Assembly (NCBI GenBank): GCA_031276475.1
Contig: JAISMZ010000061.1
Span: forward strand, 1 to 15,597
Source: Coriobacteriales bacterium
GTDB lineage: Bacteria; Actinomycetota; Coriobacteriia; Coriobacteriales; UBA8131
Length of the DNA stretch: 15,597 bases
Reading direction: 5' to 3'
Of the stretch, positions 1 to 7,036 are shown one piece after another. The notes below the pieces were generated by a model. It made no database searches. It was not told the DNA's origin and saw only the letters and a program-made list of their open reading frames with translations. How positions within the stretch are numbered: the stretch's first letter is position 1; each line of letters starts with the position of its first letter. The position numbers and the translations under genes are program-made.

Positions 1-373
1 CAAGAAAAGCAGCGACATCGGCCGGTGCGACCACCGGTTGCCAGCCGTACTGCAAAATATGAACGTCCAACCCAAAGACCCTGCTGATCTGCTCCATCCG
101 CTGCCCGAATTTGCCGTTATAGGCAACCAGCACCTTGTCGCCGGCGCAAAAGCAGTTGGCGATCGCCGACTCCATCGCTGCGGTGCCCGATCCGGCCAGG
201 ATAAGAACATCGGATTGCTCGGTCTGAAAGATGTATTTCAGACCTTCAACGCATTCGCTCACGACCCGGTTAAAGTCGGGCGTACGGTGGTGGATCATCG
301 GCCGAGCCTGAGCCAGCAGCACCTCGCTGGGTACGGGCGTCGGTCCCGGTGTCATCAGATACTTCTTCTGCAT
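1..373 (-). CDS. Class V (PLP-dependent) aminotransferase, alanine-glyoxylate/serine-pyruvate type; C-terminal part missing at window edge
   Basis: Only the first 124 residues are inside the window. They contain the class V N-terminal motif TPGPTPVP (residues 8-15), then HHRTPDF (28-34) and the cofactor-phosphate loop GSGTAAMESA (61-70), as in alanine-glyoxylate and serine-pyruvate aminotransferases. The PLP lysine lies in the missing part. The start is the ATG preceded by GGAAAGG. A GTG sits directly in front of it, but family alignment does not need it. The gene is the last visible member of the long arg-ilv operon and lies 61 bp after ilvN. Proteins of this type are often paired with a phosphoglycerate dehydrogenase gene (serA) and serve serine or glycine metabolism, but that neighbour is not visible, so substrate and symbol stay open. 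The class assignment is firm; the precise activity is not. Confidence 0.85.
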   Translation of the reverse strand, partial: MQKKYLMTPGPTPVPSEVLLAQARPMIHHRTPDFNRVVSECVEGLKYIFQTEQSDVLILAGSGTAAMESAIANCFCAGDKVLVAYNGKFGQRMEQISRVFGLDVHILQYGWQPVVAPADVAAFL

Positions 374-392
374 CACAGCGCCCCTTTCCGGC

Positions 393-418
393 GGGTAAAA
401 TATGAGATTCAAATTATA
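393..418 (-). promoter_or_regulatory. Possible internal promoter -10 and ARG-box-like element before the aminotransferase gene
   Basis: On the minus strand an exact TATAAT (413-418) lies between ilvN and the aminotransferase. Just downstream is TGAAT, three bases, then ATATTTTACCC (393-411). The same 11-base block ATATTTTACCC, also with TGAAT just upstream, lies in the argC control region (11891-11908), where the TGAAT gap is one base shorter and better fits an ARG box. No convincing -35 is present at 16-18 bp. The match may mark an ArgR-linked site or may be chance in an AT-rich patch. Confidence 0.3.
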
Positions 419-434
419 AACCAGTGGGGCACAA

Positions 435-920
435 TCAGTGAGTGGGGCAACGTGAGAGGGCAATCTTACCGGTGCGCGCGAATTCGGCGATGCCGTAGGG
501 GCGCAGCATGTCTTCCAGCGCGGCCAGGCGCTCGTGGTTTCCTGAGGCCTCAATGGTCAGACAGTCCCCGTTGGCGTCGGCGATCTGAGCCTGAAACATC
601 TTGCAGATCTCCAGTATCTCGGCGCGCTGCTTCTCACTTACGCGCAGCCGTACCAACAAAAGCTCGCGTTCGATGGCGTCCTCGTTGGTCAGGTCATAGA
701 TCTTATGTACGTTTATCAATTTGTGGAGCTGCTTTTTAATCTGCTCAAGAGGGGTATGCTCGGCGCCGACGACCAGGGTCACTCGCGAGATGGCCAGGTC
801 GTCGGTGCGGTCGACCGACAGTGACTCGATGTTGTAACCGCGCCGCGCGATAAGTCCTGTAACGCGCGTCAGCACACCGGGCTGATTGTCAACCAGAAGG
901 GAGAGGGTGTGCTCAGACAT
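435..920 (-). CDS. ilvN: Acetolactate synthase small (regulatory) subunit
   Basis: At 161 residues this has the usual length of the IlvN/IlvH regulatory subunit. It binds the catalytic subunit IlvB, activates it and makes it sensitive to feedback inhibition, classically by valine, in the first common step of valine, leucine and isoleucine synthesis. The N-terminal ACT domain is clear: LSLLVDNQPGVLTRVTGL (residues 6-23), then RGYNIESLSV and ISRVTLVV. The C-terminal half shows the IlvN continuation ERELLLVRL and a second ligand-domain-like segment. The ATG overlaps the end of ilvB by 8 bp and follows a near-perfect ribosome-binding site GAGGAGG with 6-base spacing (927-933), so the start is secure and translation is probably coupled to ilvB. 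Valine sensitivity is inferred from the family, not visible here. Confidence 0.95.
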   Translation of the reverse strand: MSEHTLSLLVDNQPGVLTRVTGLIARRGYNIESLSVDRTDDLAISRVTLVVGAEHTPLEQIKKQLHKLINVHKIYDLTNEDAIERELLLVRLRVSEKQRAEILEICKMFQAQIADANGDCLTIEASGNHERLAALEDMLRPYGIAEFARTGKIALSRCPTH

Positions 921-2616
921 GCTTGACCTCCTCTGCCAGCGAGCCGCCGCGGGCCAGCATCGGCAATACCAGTTCGTCGCGGCTGATTGGGATGTTTAAC
1001 AGGGCGGGGCCTTCTTGGGCAAGCAGCCATTTCAGAGCCTCGGTGATCCCTGTCGCGTCGTCGCCGTGGTGTTGATAAGTCCGTGCCTGCCAGTGGTAGG
1101 CTTTTGCCAGCGAACAGAAGTCGGGAATCGCGTCCAGCGCGGTATGGGCATAGTTGTCGTGATAATAGAAGTGCTGCCACTGGCGCACCAGCCCCAGGGC
1201 ACGGTTGTCAAAGACGATGACCTTCAGCGGCAGGCCATTGATCGCCGCCGTGGCCATCTCCTGGGAGTTCATCTGCAGGGAACCGTCGCCAGAGATGCAA
1301 AGCACGCAGGCCTCGGGGCGAGCAATCTGGGCACCCAGGGCTGCCGGCAGGCCAAAGCCCATCGTACCCAGGCCGCCAGAGCTGAGAAAACCGCGCTCGG
1401 TGCTGGTTTGCAACAGCTGCGCCGCCCACATCTGGTGCTGGCCGACGTCGGTGGTGTAGACCATCTCGCGCCCCTGGGCAATGTGGTTCAGGGCAAAGAA
1501 GACCTCCGAGGGGCTGATCCAGGTGGTTTCTGTCGCCAGGGAGGCACTCGGTGACGGCTGTGGCGAACTGGCAGCAACCTGCGTGGGCGGCCAACCCTCG
1601 CGAAGCGGCGACTGAAAGTCACCCAACAGCTCCAGAAGGCTGGATAAAACCGTTGCCAGATCGCCGACGATGGGCACGTCAACCCGCAGGTTCTTACCGA
1701 TTTCTGCAGGATCGATGTCGATGTGAATGATCTTTGCCTGCGGGGCAAAGCGGCTGGCGTCGCCGGTCACCCGGTCGGAGAAGCGCGTCCCGAGGGCGAT
1801 AATTAAATCGCTTTCCTGTACAGCATTATTGGTCAAAGGCGAACCGTGCATCCCCACCAGCCCCAACGCCAGCAGGCTGTCGGGAGAAAAGGCCGCCTTG
1901 GCCATCAGCGTGTTTGCCACCGGAGCCGCAATCAGCTCGGCCAGCTCTCGCAGCTGTTTGCCGGCGTTGCTGCTTATCACTCCCCCACCGGCCAATATCA
2001 GCGGCCGTGCGGTGGCACGGATAAGTTCGGCCGCCTGGCGGCACTGGCGGGCGTTGCCCTTCAGCGTTGGTCGGTAGGAGGCCAGGCGCACGCAGCTGCG
2101 GGCCGGACGAGCAGCAACTTTGGTGGCCTGGATGTTGGCAGGTATGTCTATCAGCACCGGACCGGGACGGCCGCTGGCTGCGATGTAGAAGGCCTCCTCC
2201 ACAATTTCTTGCAACAACGCCGCATCTTTTACCAGGTAGCTGTGTTTAGTGATGGGCAGGGTGATGGTTGTGATATCGGCTTCCTGAAACGCGTCGGTGC
2301 CGATGGCAGTTGTTGGCACCTGACCGCAGATCACCACCATCGGCACCGAGTCCATATAGGCGGTAGCAACGCCGGTGACCGTGTTGGTAGCACCTGGCCC
2401 GCTGGTAGCCAGCACCACGCCGACCCGGCCGCTGGCGCGGGCGTAGCCGTCGGCGGCATGCGCGGCCGCCTGCTCGTGGCGGACGAGGATGTGGCGCAGG
2501 CGCGTCGAGCGCGAAAGGGCATCGTAAAGGGAGAGCACCTGGGCTCCAGGAATGCCAAAAACGACCTCCACGCCGGCCTGCTCAAGGGCCTGGATCAGCA
2601 GCTCGGAGGCTAACAC
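913..2616 (-). CDS. ilvB: Acetolactate synthase large (catalytic) subunit, ThDP-dependent
   Basis: This 567-residue protein has the three-domain layout of acetohydroxyacid synthase, which condenses pyruvate with pyruvate or 2-ketobutyrate using ThDP, Mg2+ and FAD. Visible landmarks are the N-terminal GIPGAQVLSLYDAL, the activating glutamate in RHEQAAAHAADGYAR (Glu48), ATSGPGATN (70-78), the central-domain GMHGSPLTNNAV and RFSDRVTG, GTMGFGLPAALGAQ (417-430), and the ThDP/Mg2+ motif GDGSLQMNSQE (443-453) ending at FDNRALG. A Ser/Pro-rich linker (about 349-364) joins the central and C-terminal domains and is longer than usual. The start is a GTG overlapping the end of argH by 7 bp, with GAGGAG five bases upstream inside argH. 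The direct overlap with an arginine gene is unusual and suggests coupled expression. The paired ilvN follows immediately. Confidence 0.97.
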   Translation of the reverse strand: MLASELLIQALEQAGVEVVFGIPGAQVLSLYDALSRSTRLRHILVRHEQAAAHAADGYARASGRVGVVLATSGPGATNTVTGVATAYMDSVPMVVICGQVPTTAIGTDAFQEADITTITLPITKHSYLVKDAALLQEIVEEAFYIAASGRPGPVLIDIPANIQATKVAARPARSCVRLASYRPTLKGNARQCRQAAELIRATARPLILAGGGVISSNAGKQLRELAELIAAPVANTLMAKAAFSPDSLLALGLVGMHGSPLTNNAVQESDLIIALGTRFSDRVTGDASRFAPQAKIIHIDIDPAEIGKNLRVDVPIVGDLATVLSSLLELLGDFQSPLREGWPPTQVAASSPQPSPSASLATETTWISPSEVFFALNHIAQGREMVYTTDVGQHQMWAAQLLQTSTERGFLSSGGLGTMGFGLPAALGAQIARPEACVLCISGDGSLQMNSQEMATAAINGLPLKVIVFDNRALGLVRQWQHFYYHDNYAHTALDAIPDFCSLAKAYHWQARTYQHHGDDATGITEALKWLLAQEGPALLNIPISRDELVLPMLARGGSLAEEVKHV

Positions 2617-4238
2617 GTTGGCTCCTCGAGCGCAGGTCCTGACTCGGGGTGCTGCGCTGTCTGGTCTAATTCTGCCTGTGACGGCGGGCTCGCATGTGGC
2701 TGCGACGGCGGGCTCGCATGTGGCTGCGGCCGGTGTTGCGCCGCCGCAATCTCCTCCCGGTCGGCTTGCAACTGCCGCTTTGCCTCCTGCAGTTGCTCGC
2801 TCACGCGCTCTGGCGCGGTGCCGCCGACGGTTGTCCGCCGTCCCACTACCGCAGCGATATCCACGGCCTGCAAGGCGTCTGGGTCAAACAGCTCGGAGAA
2901 GCCCCGCAGTTCCTCCAGGCTGAGCTGCTCCAGGGTCTTGCCCGCTGCCTCGGCATGTAAGACGACGCGACCGACCACCGCGTGCGCGTCGCGAAAGGCC
3001 ATGCCGTGGGCGACGAGGTAGTCCGCCAGGTCGGTGGCAGCCGTGAAGCCGCCCGCCGCCGCGGCCCGCATCGCTTCGGCGTTGACCGTCATCGTGGCTA
3101 TCATCCCCTGCACGGCCTGAAGGCAGCCTTCGGTAGCGGCGAGGGCATCCAGCAGCGCCGGTTTATCCTCCTGCAGGTCCTTGTTATAGGCCAGCGGCAG
3201 GCCCTTGAGCAGCACCAGGACGGTTATCAGGTCGCCGTAGACTCTGCCGGTCTTGCCGCGCACCAGCTCGGCGAAGTCGGGGTTTTTCTTCTGCGGCATG
3301 ATCGACGAGCCCGTTGACCAGGCATCGCTTAAAGTGATGAAGCCAAACTCGTCGCTGGACCAAAGTATCAGCTCCTCGCTGATTCGCGAGAGATGGCAGA
3401 GCACCAGCGCGCAGGCATAAATCAGGTCGCAGACAAAGTCGCGGTCAGAGACGGCATCAAGTGAGTTGGGGCTGATGCGGCCAAAACCCAGCTCATCGGC
3501 CACGCCCTGGCGGTCCAGCGGATAGGAGGTGCCCGCCAACGCGGCACTGCCCAACACCAAGACATCGGCGCTCTGCCAGGCCGCAAGCAGCCGGCGGTGG
3601 TCGCGGGCAAGCATCCACTGCCAGGCCAGCAGATGATGCGCGAGCAGCACCGGCTGGGCCTTTTGCAGATGGGTATAGCCTGGCATGATCACGCTTTGAG
3701 CGGCTTCGGCCCGCTCCAGCAGGCTTTGGCGCAAGTCGGCAGCACGCGTGGCCAGCAGCAGGGCCTGGCGTTTGCAGAACAGGCGGGTGTCGGTTGCCAC
3801 CTGGTCGTTGCGGCTGCGGCCCGTGTGCAGGCCCTTGCCCGCCGCACCGATGCGCCGCGTCAGCTCGCGCTCGAGCGACATATGTACATCTTCATCAGCA
3901 ATATCGTAGAAGTGATAGCCCTGCTCAGCGATGTCTGCCGCGATGTCATCAAAGCCCTGGAGAATGGCCCGCACGTCCTCGCTGGCGAGTATCCCCTGCT
4001 GGCCGAGCATCCGGGCGTGGGCCTTGGAGCCCTGAATGTCCTCGCGCCAGAGCTTTTGGTCTGTTGGCAGCGAGGCACCGAAGGTCTGCATCTGAGTGTC
4101 GGTGCCGGCCTGAAAACGGCCGCCCCAAAGGGAGGCGTTGGCCGGCTCCGCGGCGGGAAGCACGGCGCCGTCCGCTGCCACCACTGGCTCCGCGCCGGAC
4201 TCCGCCGCCGATGAATCCCTCTGTTTCTGCTCGGTCAT
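2610..4238 (-). CDS. argH: Argininosuccinate lyase with extended N- and C-terminal tails
   Basis: ArgH cleaves argininosuccinate to arginine and fumarate, the last step of the pathway. The fumarase/aspartase-superfamily signature GSSIMPQKKNP (residues 310-320) holds the catalytic serine loop. HTGRSRNDQVATD (138-150) and YTHLQKAQP (188-196) form further active-site parts contributed by other subunits of the homotetramer. The protein has 542 residues, whereas the family is usually about 460. The conserved core starts at LWGGRF (37-42) and ends near residue 500. The first 36 residues are Ala/Glu-rich, and the last 40 or so are Pro/Ser/Gln/His-rich with an exact two-copy repeat. The start codon shares its A with the argG stop (TAATG), which supports the long N-terminus, and no in-frame start is obvious nearer the core. 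The end overlaps ilvB. Both tails are probably disordered; any function is unknown. Confidence 0.96.
   Translation of the reverse strand: MTEQKQRDSSAAESGAEPVVAADGAVLPAAEPANASLWGGRFQAGTDTQMQTFGASLPTDQKLWREDIQGSKAHARMLGQQGILASEDVRAILQGFDDIAADIAEQGYHFYDIADEDVHMSLERELTRRIGAAGKGLHTGRSRNDQVATDTRLFCKRQALLLATRAADLRQSLLERAEAAQSVIMPGYTHLQKAQPVLLAHHLLAWQWMLARDHRRLLAAWQSADVLVLGSAALAGTSYPLDRQGVADELGFGRISPNSLDAVSDRDFVCDLIYACALVLCHLSRISEELILWSSDEFGFITLSDAWSTGSSIMPQKKNPDFAELVRGKTGRVYGDLITVLVLLKGLPLAYNKDLQEDKPALLDALAATEGCLQAVQGMIATMTVNAEAMRAAAAGGFTAATDLADYLVAHGMAFRDAHAVVGRVVLHAEAAGKTLEQLSLEELRGFSELFDPDALQAVDIAAVVGRRTTVGGTAPERVSEQLQEAKRQLQADREEIAAAQHRPQPHASPPSQPHASPPSQAELDQTAQHPESGPALEEPTC
2680..2727 (-). repeat. 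Exact 24-bp tandem duplication in the argH 3' tail
   Basis: Two directly adjacent identical 24-bp units (2680-2703 and 2704-2727) lie in the reading frame of argH. Each encodes an eight-residue Ala/Ser/Pro/Gln/His unit, seen in the protein as a repeated HASPPSQP (residues 507-522). The unit length is a multiple of three, so changes in copy number would lengthen or shorten the tail without breaking the frame. Perfect identity points to a recent event. Confidence 0.95.
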
Positions 4239-5458
4239 TACTGCTCCGGTCTCTGTGCCCTGCCCTGCCTGCGCGCCCAGACCTCGGTGGTCAGGCCGTA
4301 AAGCTCCACAAAGTGGGCGGCGGCGTCGCGGTCAAAGCTGTCTTCTTCGCCGTAGGTCGCCAGATCAAAATCGTAGAGCGAGTACTCGCTCTTGCGGCCG
4401 ACGACGCGCAGCGAGCCCTTGTAGAACTTCAGCCGCACCTCGCCGCTAACAAAGGTCTGAGTGTCGGCCAAAAAGGCGTCCAGGGCCTGCTTAAGCGGCG
4501 AGAACCACTTGGCGTCGTAAACGTAGGCCGCCCAGTCCTGCTCGACCTGATGTTTATAGCGTAGCAGGTCGCGCTCCAGTGTCAACTCCTCCAGGGCCTT
4601 ATGGGCGGCAATCACGCTCAGCGCCCCCGGCGTCTCGTAGACCTCGCGCGACTTGACGCCGATCAGCCGGTTTTCCACCATGTCGATGCGACCAAAACCG
4701 TGCGCGCCGCCAATCCGGTTAAGCGCCTCAATTACCTCCAAAAAGCTCATCGGATTGCCGTTCAGCGCGACCGGCAGGCCAGAGGCAAAGCCAATCGTCA
4801 CGTATTCGGGCTCGTCGGGCGCCTGCTCAGGGTCAACCGTCAGTTCAAAGACCTCCGAGGGCGGCTCGGCCCAGGGATCCTCCAGGATGCCGCATTCCAT
4901 CGTCCGCCCCCAGAGGTTGTCATCTATCGAATACGGTGAGGCCAGGGTAACCGGCACCGGGATGCCGCGGGCCTGGGCCCATTCAATCTCGGCGTCACGG
5001 GTCAGCAGATCCCATTCGCGCACCGGCGCGATAATCTGGATGTTGGGATTTAAGGCACGCACGCCAATCTCAAAGCGGGCCTGGTCGTTGCCCTTGCCGG
5101 TGCAGCCGTGGGCTATCCAGCTCGCCCCGTACTGCTCGGCCACCTCCACCAGATGTTTGACCAGCACCGGCCTTGACAGCGCCGATACCAGCGGGTATTT
5201 ATCCTCATAGAGAGCATTTGCAAACAGCGCTTTGCTGAGGTACTCCTGCACAAACTCCTCGCGCATATCTATCACCAGCGCCTCACTGGCACCGGTGGCA
5301 AGAGCTTTTTTCTGGATGAAATCGAGGTCCTGGCGCTTCTGGCCTACGTCGCCGATGACAGCGATGACCTCCAGCCCCTTTTCCTCTATCAACCATTTGA
5401 TGCAGACCGAGGTGTCCAGTCCGCCGGAGTAGGCTAATACTGCTTTTTCTTTTGACAT
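4238..5458 (-). CDS. argG: Argininosuccinate synthase
   Basis: ArgG joins citrulline and aspartate to argininosuccinate at the cost of ATP, the penultimate step of arginine synthesis. Its 406 residues match the normal family length. The N-type ATP pyrophosphatase loop AYSGGLDTS (residues 9-17) is intact, followed by the family motifs HGCTGKGNDQARFE (117-130) and SPYSIDDNLWGR. The ATG is preceded by a purine-rich site, GAAGGGAAGGA, five bases upstream, nearly the same sequence as the argF ribosome-binding site. The gene lies 35 bp after argR, and its stop shares one base with the argH start. This is the standard argG-argH pairing. The assignment is secure. Confidence 0.98.
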   Translation of the reverse strand: MSKEKAVLAYSGGLDTSVCIKWLIEEKGLEVIAVIGDVGQKRQDLDFIQKKALATGASEALVIDMREEFVQEYLSKALFANALYEDKYPLVSALSRPVLVKHLVEVAEQYGASWIAHGCTGKGNDQARFEIGVRALNPNIQIIAPVREWDLLTRDAEIEWAQARGIPVPVTLASPYSIDDNLWGRTMECGILEDPWAEPPSEVFELTVDPEQAPDEPEYVTIGFASGLPVALNGNPMSFLEVIEALNRIGGAHGFGRIDMVENRLIGVKSREVYETPGALSVIAAHKALEELTLERDLLRYKHQVEQDWAAYVYDAKWFSPLKQALDAFLADTQTFVSGEVRLKFYKGSLRVVGRKSEYSLYDFDLATYGEEDSFDRDAAAHFVELYGLTTEVWARRQGRAQRPEQ

Positions 5459-5493
5459 TTCAGTCCTTCCCTTCCGGATAGCGGATATCCCTG

Positions 5494-5925
5494 TTAGGCA
5501 TTTATGCGCAGCAGGCTCAGGCGCTCGGCCAGGGCCTCTGCGGCGGTATCGTCAGCGGTGATCACCATGATGGTATCGTCTCCGGCTATCGTGCCTATCG
5601 CCTCGGGCAGCAAAGCCGCGTCAAAGGCCGCCGCGACGCCCTGGGCGGTACCGCTGGTGGTCTTCAGCACCAAAAGGTTGCAAGCCGGCACAAGCGAGAG
5701 GGCAAACTGTTGCAGCATCTGACGCAGGTGCAGATCCTCGGGTAGATAGTAGCGACCGCCCTTTAGTTTGCGCAGGCCCAGGTCGCCAAAGTCGCGGGAG
5801 AGGGTGCCCTGTGTACAGGCATGCCCGGCTCGCTTGAGGGCCTCAAGCAGCTCCTGTTGGGTGTGTACCTCCTCGCTGCGGACGATTCTGCGAATAGCGC
5901 TCAGGCGCTCACTGCGCTCGCTCAT
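5494..5925 (-). CDS. argR: Arginine repressor ArgR
   Basis: ArgR is the arginine-dependent regulator that binds ARG boxes as a hexamer. This 143-residue copy has both expected halves: an N-terminal winged helix-turn-helix with the recognition segment TQGTLSRDFGDLGL (residues 38-51) and wing GGRYYLPE, and a C-terminal arginine-binding and hexamerisation domain with the hallmark GTIAGDDTIMVI (111-122), whose GDD supplies arginine contacts. The recognition helix differs from the common TQATVSRDI pattern, so its operator may deviate slightly from the textbook box. Its ATG overlaps the argF stop as ATGA, giving strong coupling. Lying inside the operon it presumably controls, it should be autoregulated through the argC promoter. 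ArgR can also activate arginine catabolism elsewhere in a genome; nothing here tests that. Confidence 0.96.
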   Translation of the reverse strand: MSERSERLSAIRRIVRSEEVHTQQELLEALKRAGHACTQGTLSRDFGDLGLRKLKGGRYYLPEDLHLRQMLQQFALSLVPACNLLVLKTTSGTAQGVAAAFDAALLPEAIGTIAGDDTIMVITADDTAAEALAERLSLLRINA

Positions 5926-6935
5926 CGTCGCTCACCGGTCTCGGGCAGGCAAGGATCGGCCAAAAGCAGCGAGAGCAGGGCCTTCTGTACGTGCAGGCGG
6001 TTTTCGGCCTCGTCGTATATTTTGGAGTAGGGCGCGTCCATCACCTCGTCGCTGACCTCCTCGCCGCGATGCGCCGGCAGGCAGTGCAAGAAGATGGCTC
6101 CGGGCGCGGCCTCAGCAATCCCTGCGGCGTCCACCTGGTAGGCGGCAAAGGTGCGCGCCCGTTCGTCATGTTCAGCTTCTGCGCCCATCGAGGCCCAGGT
6201 GTCGGTGATAACCACGTCGGCTCCGGCCAGAGCCGATCCGACCTCCTCCACAACTTTGAGTTTTGCGCCGCTCATGGCCGCCCGCTCCTGCGCCTGTCTG
6301 AGGTAGTCGGGACGCGGCTGATAGCCCGGCGGCGCGGCGATGGTCAGATCGCAGCCCGTCAGCGCGGCGGCCTCCAGATAGGTGTGCGCCATGTTGTTGC
6401 CGTCACCGATGTAGGCGATCCTCTGCTTGCTCAGGTCACCTTTGTGCTCGTAGATCGTCAGCAGGTCGGCCAGCCCCTGGCAGGGATGAAAATCGTCGCT
6501 GAGGGCGTTTACCACGGGGACGGAGGCGTGCTGCGCGACCTCCTCAAGGCGGCTTTGGGCATAGGTGCGCAAGACGATGGCGTCCACGTAGCGCTCCAGC
6601 ACCATCACGGTGTCCTTGATGCTCTCGCCGCGGCTGAAGGCCGAGGTGGCATCACCCATCACGGTGGTCTGCGCGCCGAGGCGTTTGGCACCCAGCTCAA
6701 AGGAGACGCGGGTGCGCAGCGACGGCTTCTCCATGATTATCGCGACCGACTTGCCGGCGTAAGGCGCTGTGAGATCGCCGCTTTTCCAGGCCCGCTTCTG
6801 CGCCAGCGCGCAGGAAAGCAGGGCGTGGAGCTGCTCGGCGGTGAGGTCAGAGAGGCGCAGCAGGTCGCGGCCCGCCAGCGGGTTTTTGGCGAGTGTGGGA
6901 TACGGCGCGTCTAGGGCGGCCCAGTTGATGGTCAT
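5922..6935 (-). CDS. argF: Ornithine carbamoyltransferase (anabolic)
   Basis: ArgF transfers the carbamoyl group from carbamoyl phosphate to ornithine to give citrulline in the cytoplasm. Its carbamoyl-phosphate loop SLRTR (residues 72-76) is followed by the HPCQ motif (150-153), then the ornithine-binding DTWASMG (245-251) and the catalytic HCLPAHRGEEV (284-294). At 337 residues it is a little longer than many relatives because of a roughly 20-residue N-terminal lead before the first conserved block. The ATG follows GAAGGGA with 5-base spacing. The stop overlaps the argR start. Placement in the biosynthetic operon, with no arcA or arcC nearby, supports the anabolic rather than the deiminase-pathway role. 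Upstream it touches a 30-codon ORF that bridges to argD. Confidence 0.97.
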   Translation of the reverse strand: MTINWAALDAPYPTLAKNPLAGRDLLRLSDLTAEQLHALLSCALAQKRAWKSGDLTAPYAGKSVAIIMEKPSLRTRVSFELGAKRLGAQTTVMGDATSAFSRGESIKDTVMVLERYVDAIVLRTYAQSRLEEVAQHASVPVVNALSDDFHPCQGLADLLTIYEHKGDLSKQRIAYIGDGNNMAHTYLEAAALTGCDLTIAAPPGYQPRPDYLRQAQERAAMSGAKLKVVEEVGSALAGADVVITDTWASMGAEAEHDERARTFAAYQVDAAGIAEAAPGAIFLHCLPAHRGEEVSDEVMDAPYSKIYDEAENRLHVQKALLSLLLADPCLPETGERR

Positions 6936-7036
6936 TTCAGTCCCTTCCGGTGTGGCGAAGTCTCGGGCAGGTGCGGTGGCGTCGCGCTCGGGCGCGGCGC
7001 TGTCCTGTGGATGAGTGCGGTCATTTCAGTCCCTTC
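6930..7036 (-). repeat. 18-bp direct repeat carrying a ribosome-binding site and start codon, flanking the argD-argF gap
   Basis: On the minus strand GAAGGGACTGAAATGACC occurs exactly twice, at 7019-7036 (last codons of argD) and at 6930-6947 (ribosome-binding site and start of argF). The copies are 89 bp apart, start to start. Removing one copy with the intervening 71 bp would place the argF start directly on the argD stop as ATGA, the arrangement argF and argR still have. This suggests the gap arose by insertion or duplication. A similar but interrupted version precedes argG (5456-5477). Confidence 0.9.
6932..7024 (-). CDS. 30-residue ORF bridging argD and argF (hypothetical or by-product)
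   Basis: An ATG overlaps the argD stop as ATGA, and the frame stays open for 30 codons until a TGA that overlaps the argF ATG, again as ATGA. The product starts MTALIHRTAPRPSATPP, is Pro/Ala/Arg/His-rich and ends HRKGLK. I recognise no family. Its start has a good ribosome-binding site, GAAGGGA, identical to that of argF. Both ends lie in an 18-bp direct repeat, so the ORF could be an accident of a duplication or insertion at a once direct argD-argF junction. If translated, it could act as a relay that carries ribosomes from argD to argF across the gap. Translation is unproven. Confidence 0.4.
   Translation of the reverse strand: MTALIHRTAPRPSATPPHLPETSPHRKGLK

Noticed and set aside
423..449. 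Nine-base direct repeat AGTGGGGCA at the ilvN stop
   Set aside because: Too short and isolated to mean more than a small local duplication.
38..739. Plus-strand open frame of 233 codons across the aminotransferase and ilvN
   Set aside because: Crosses two recognisable minus-strand genes; no motifs.
1846..2613. Plus-strand open frame of 255 codons opposite ilvB
   Set aside because: His/Gly/Arg-rich antisense shadow; ilvB on the other strand is certain.
3597..4564. Plus-strand open frames opposite argH and argG
   Set aside because: Overlap each other and two secure minus-strand genes; Arg/Pro-rich and motif-free.
5991..6914. Plus-strand open frame of 307 codons opposite argF
   Set aside because: Antisense shadow produced by high third-position GC in argF.
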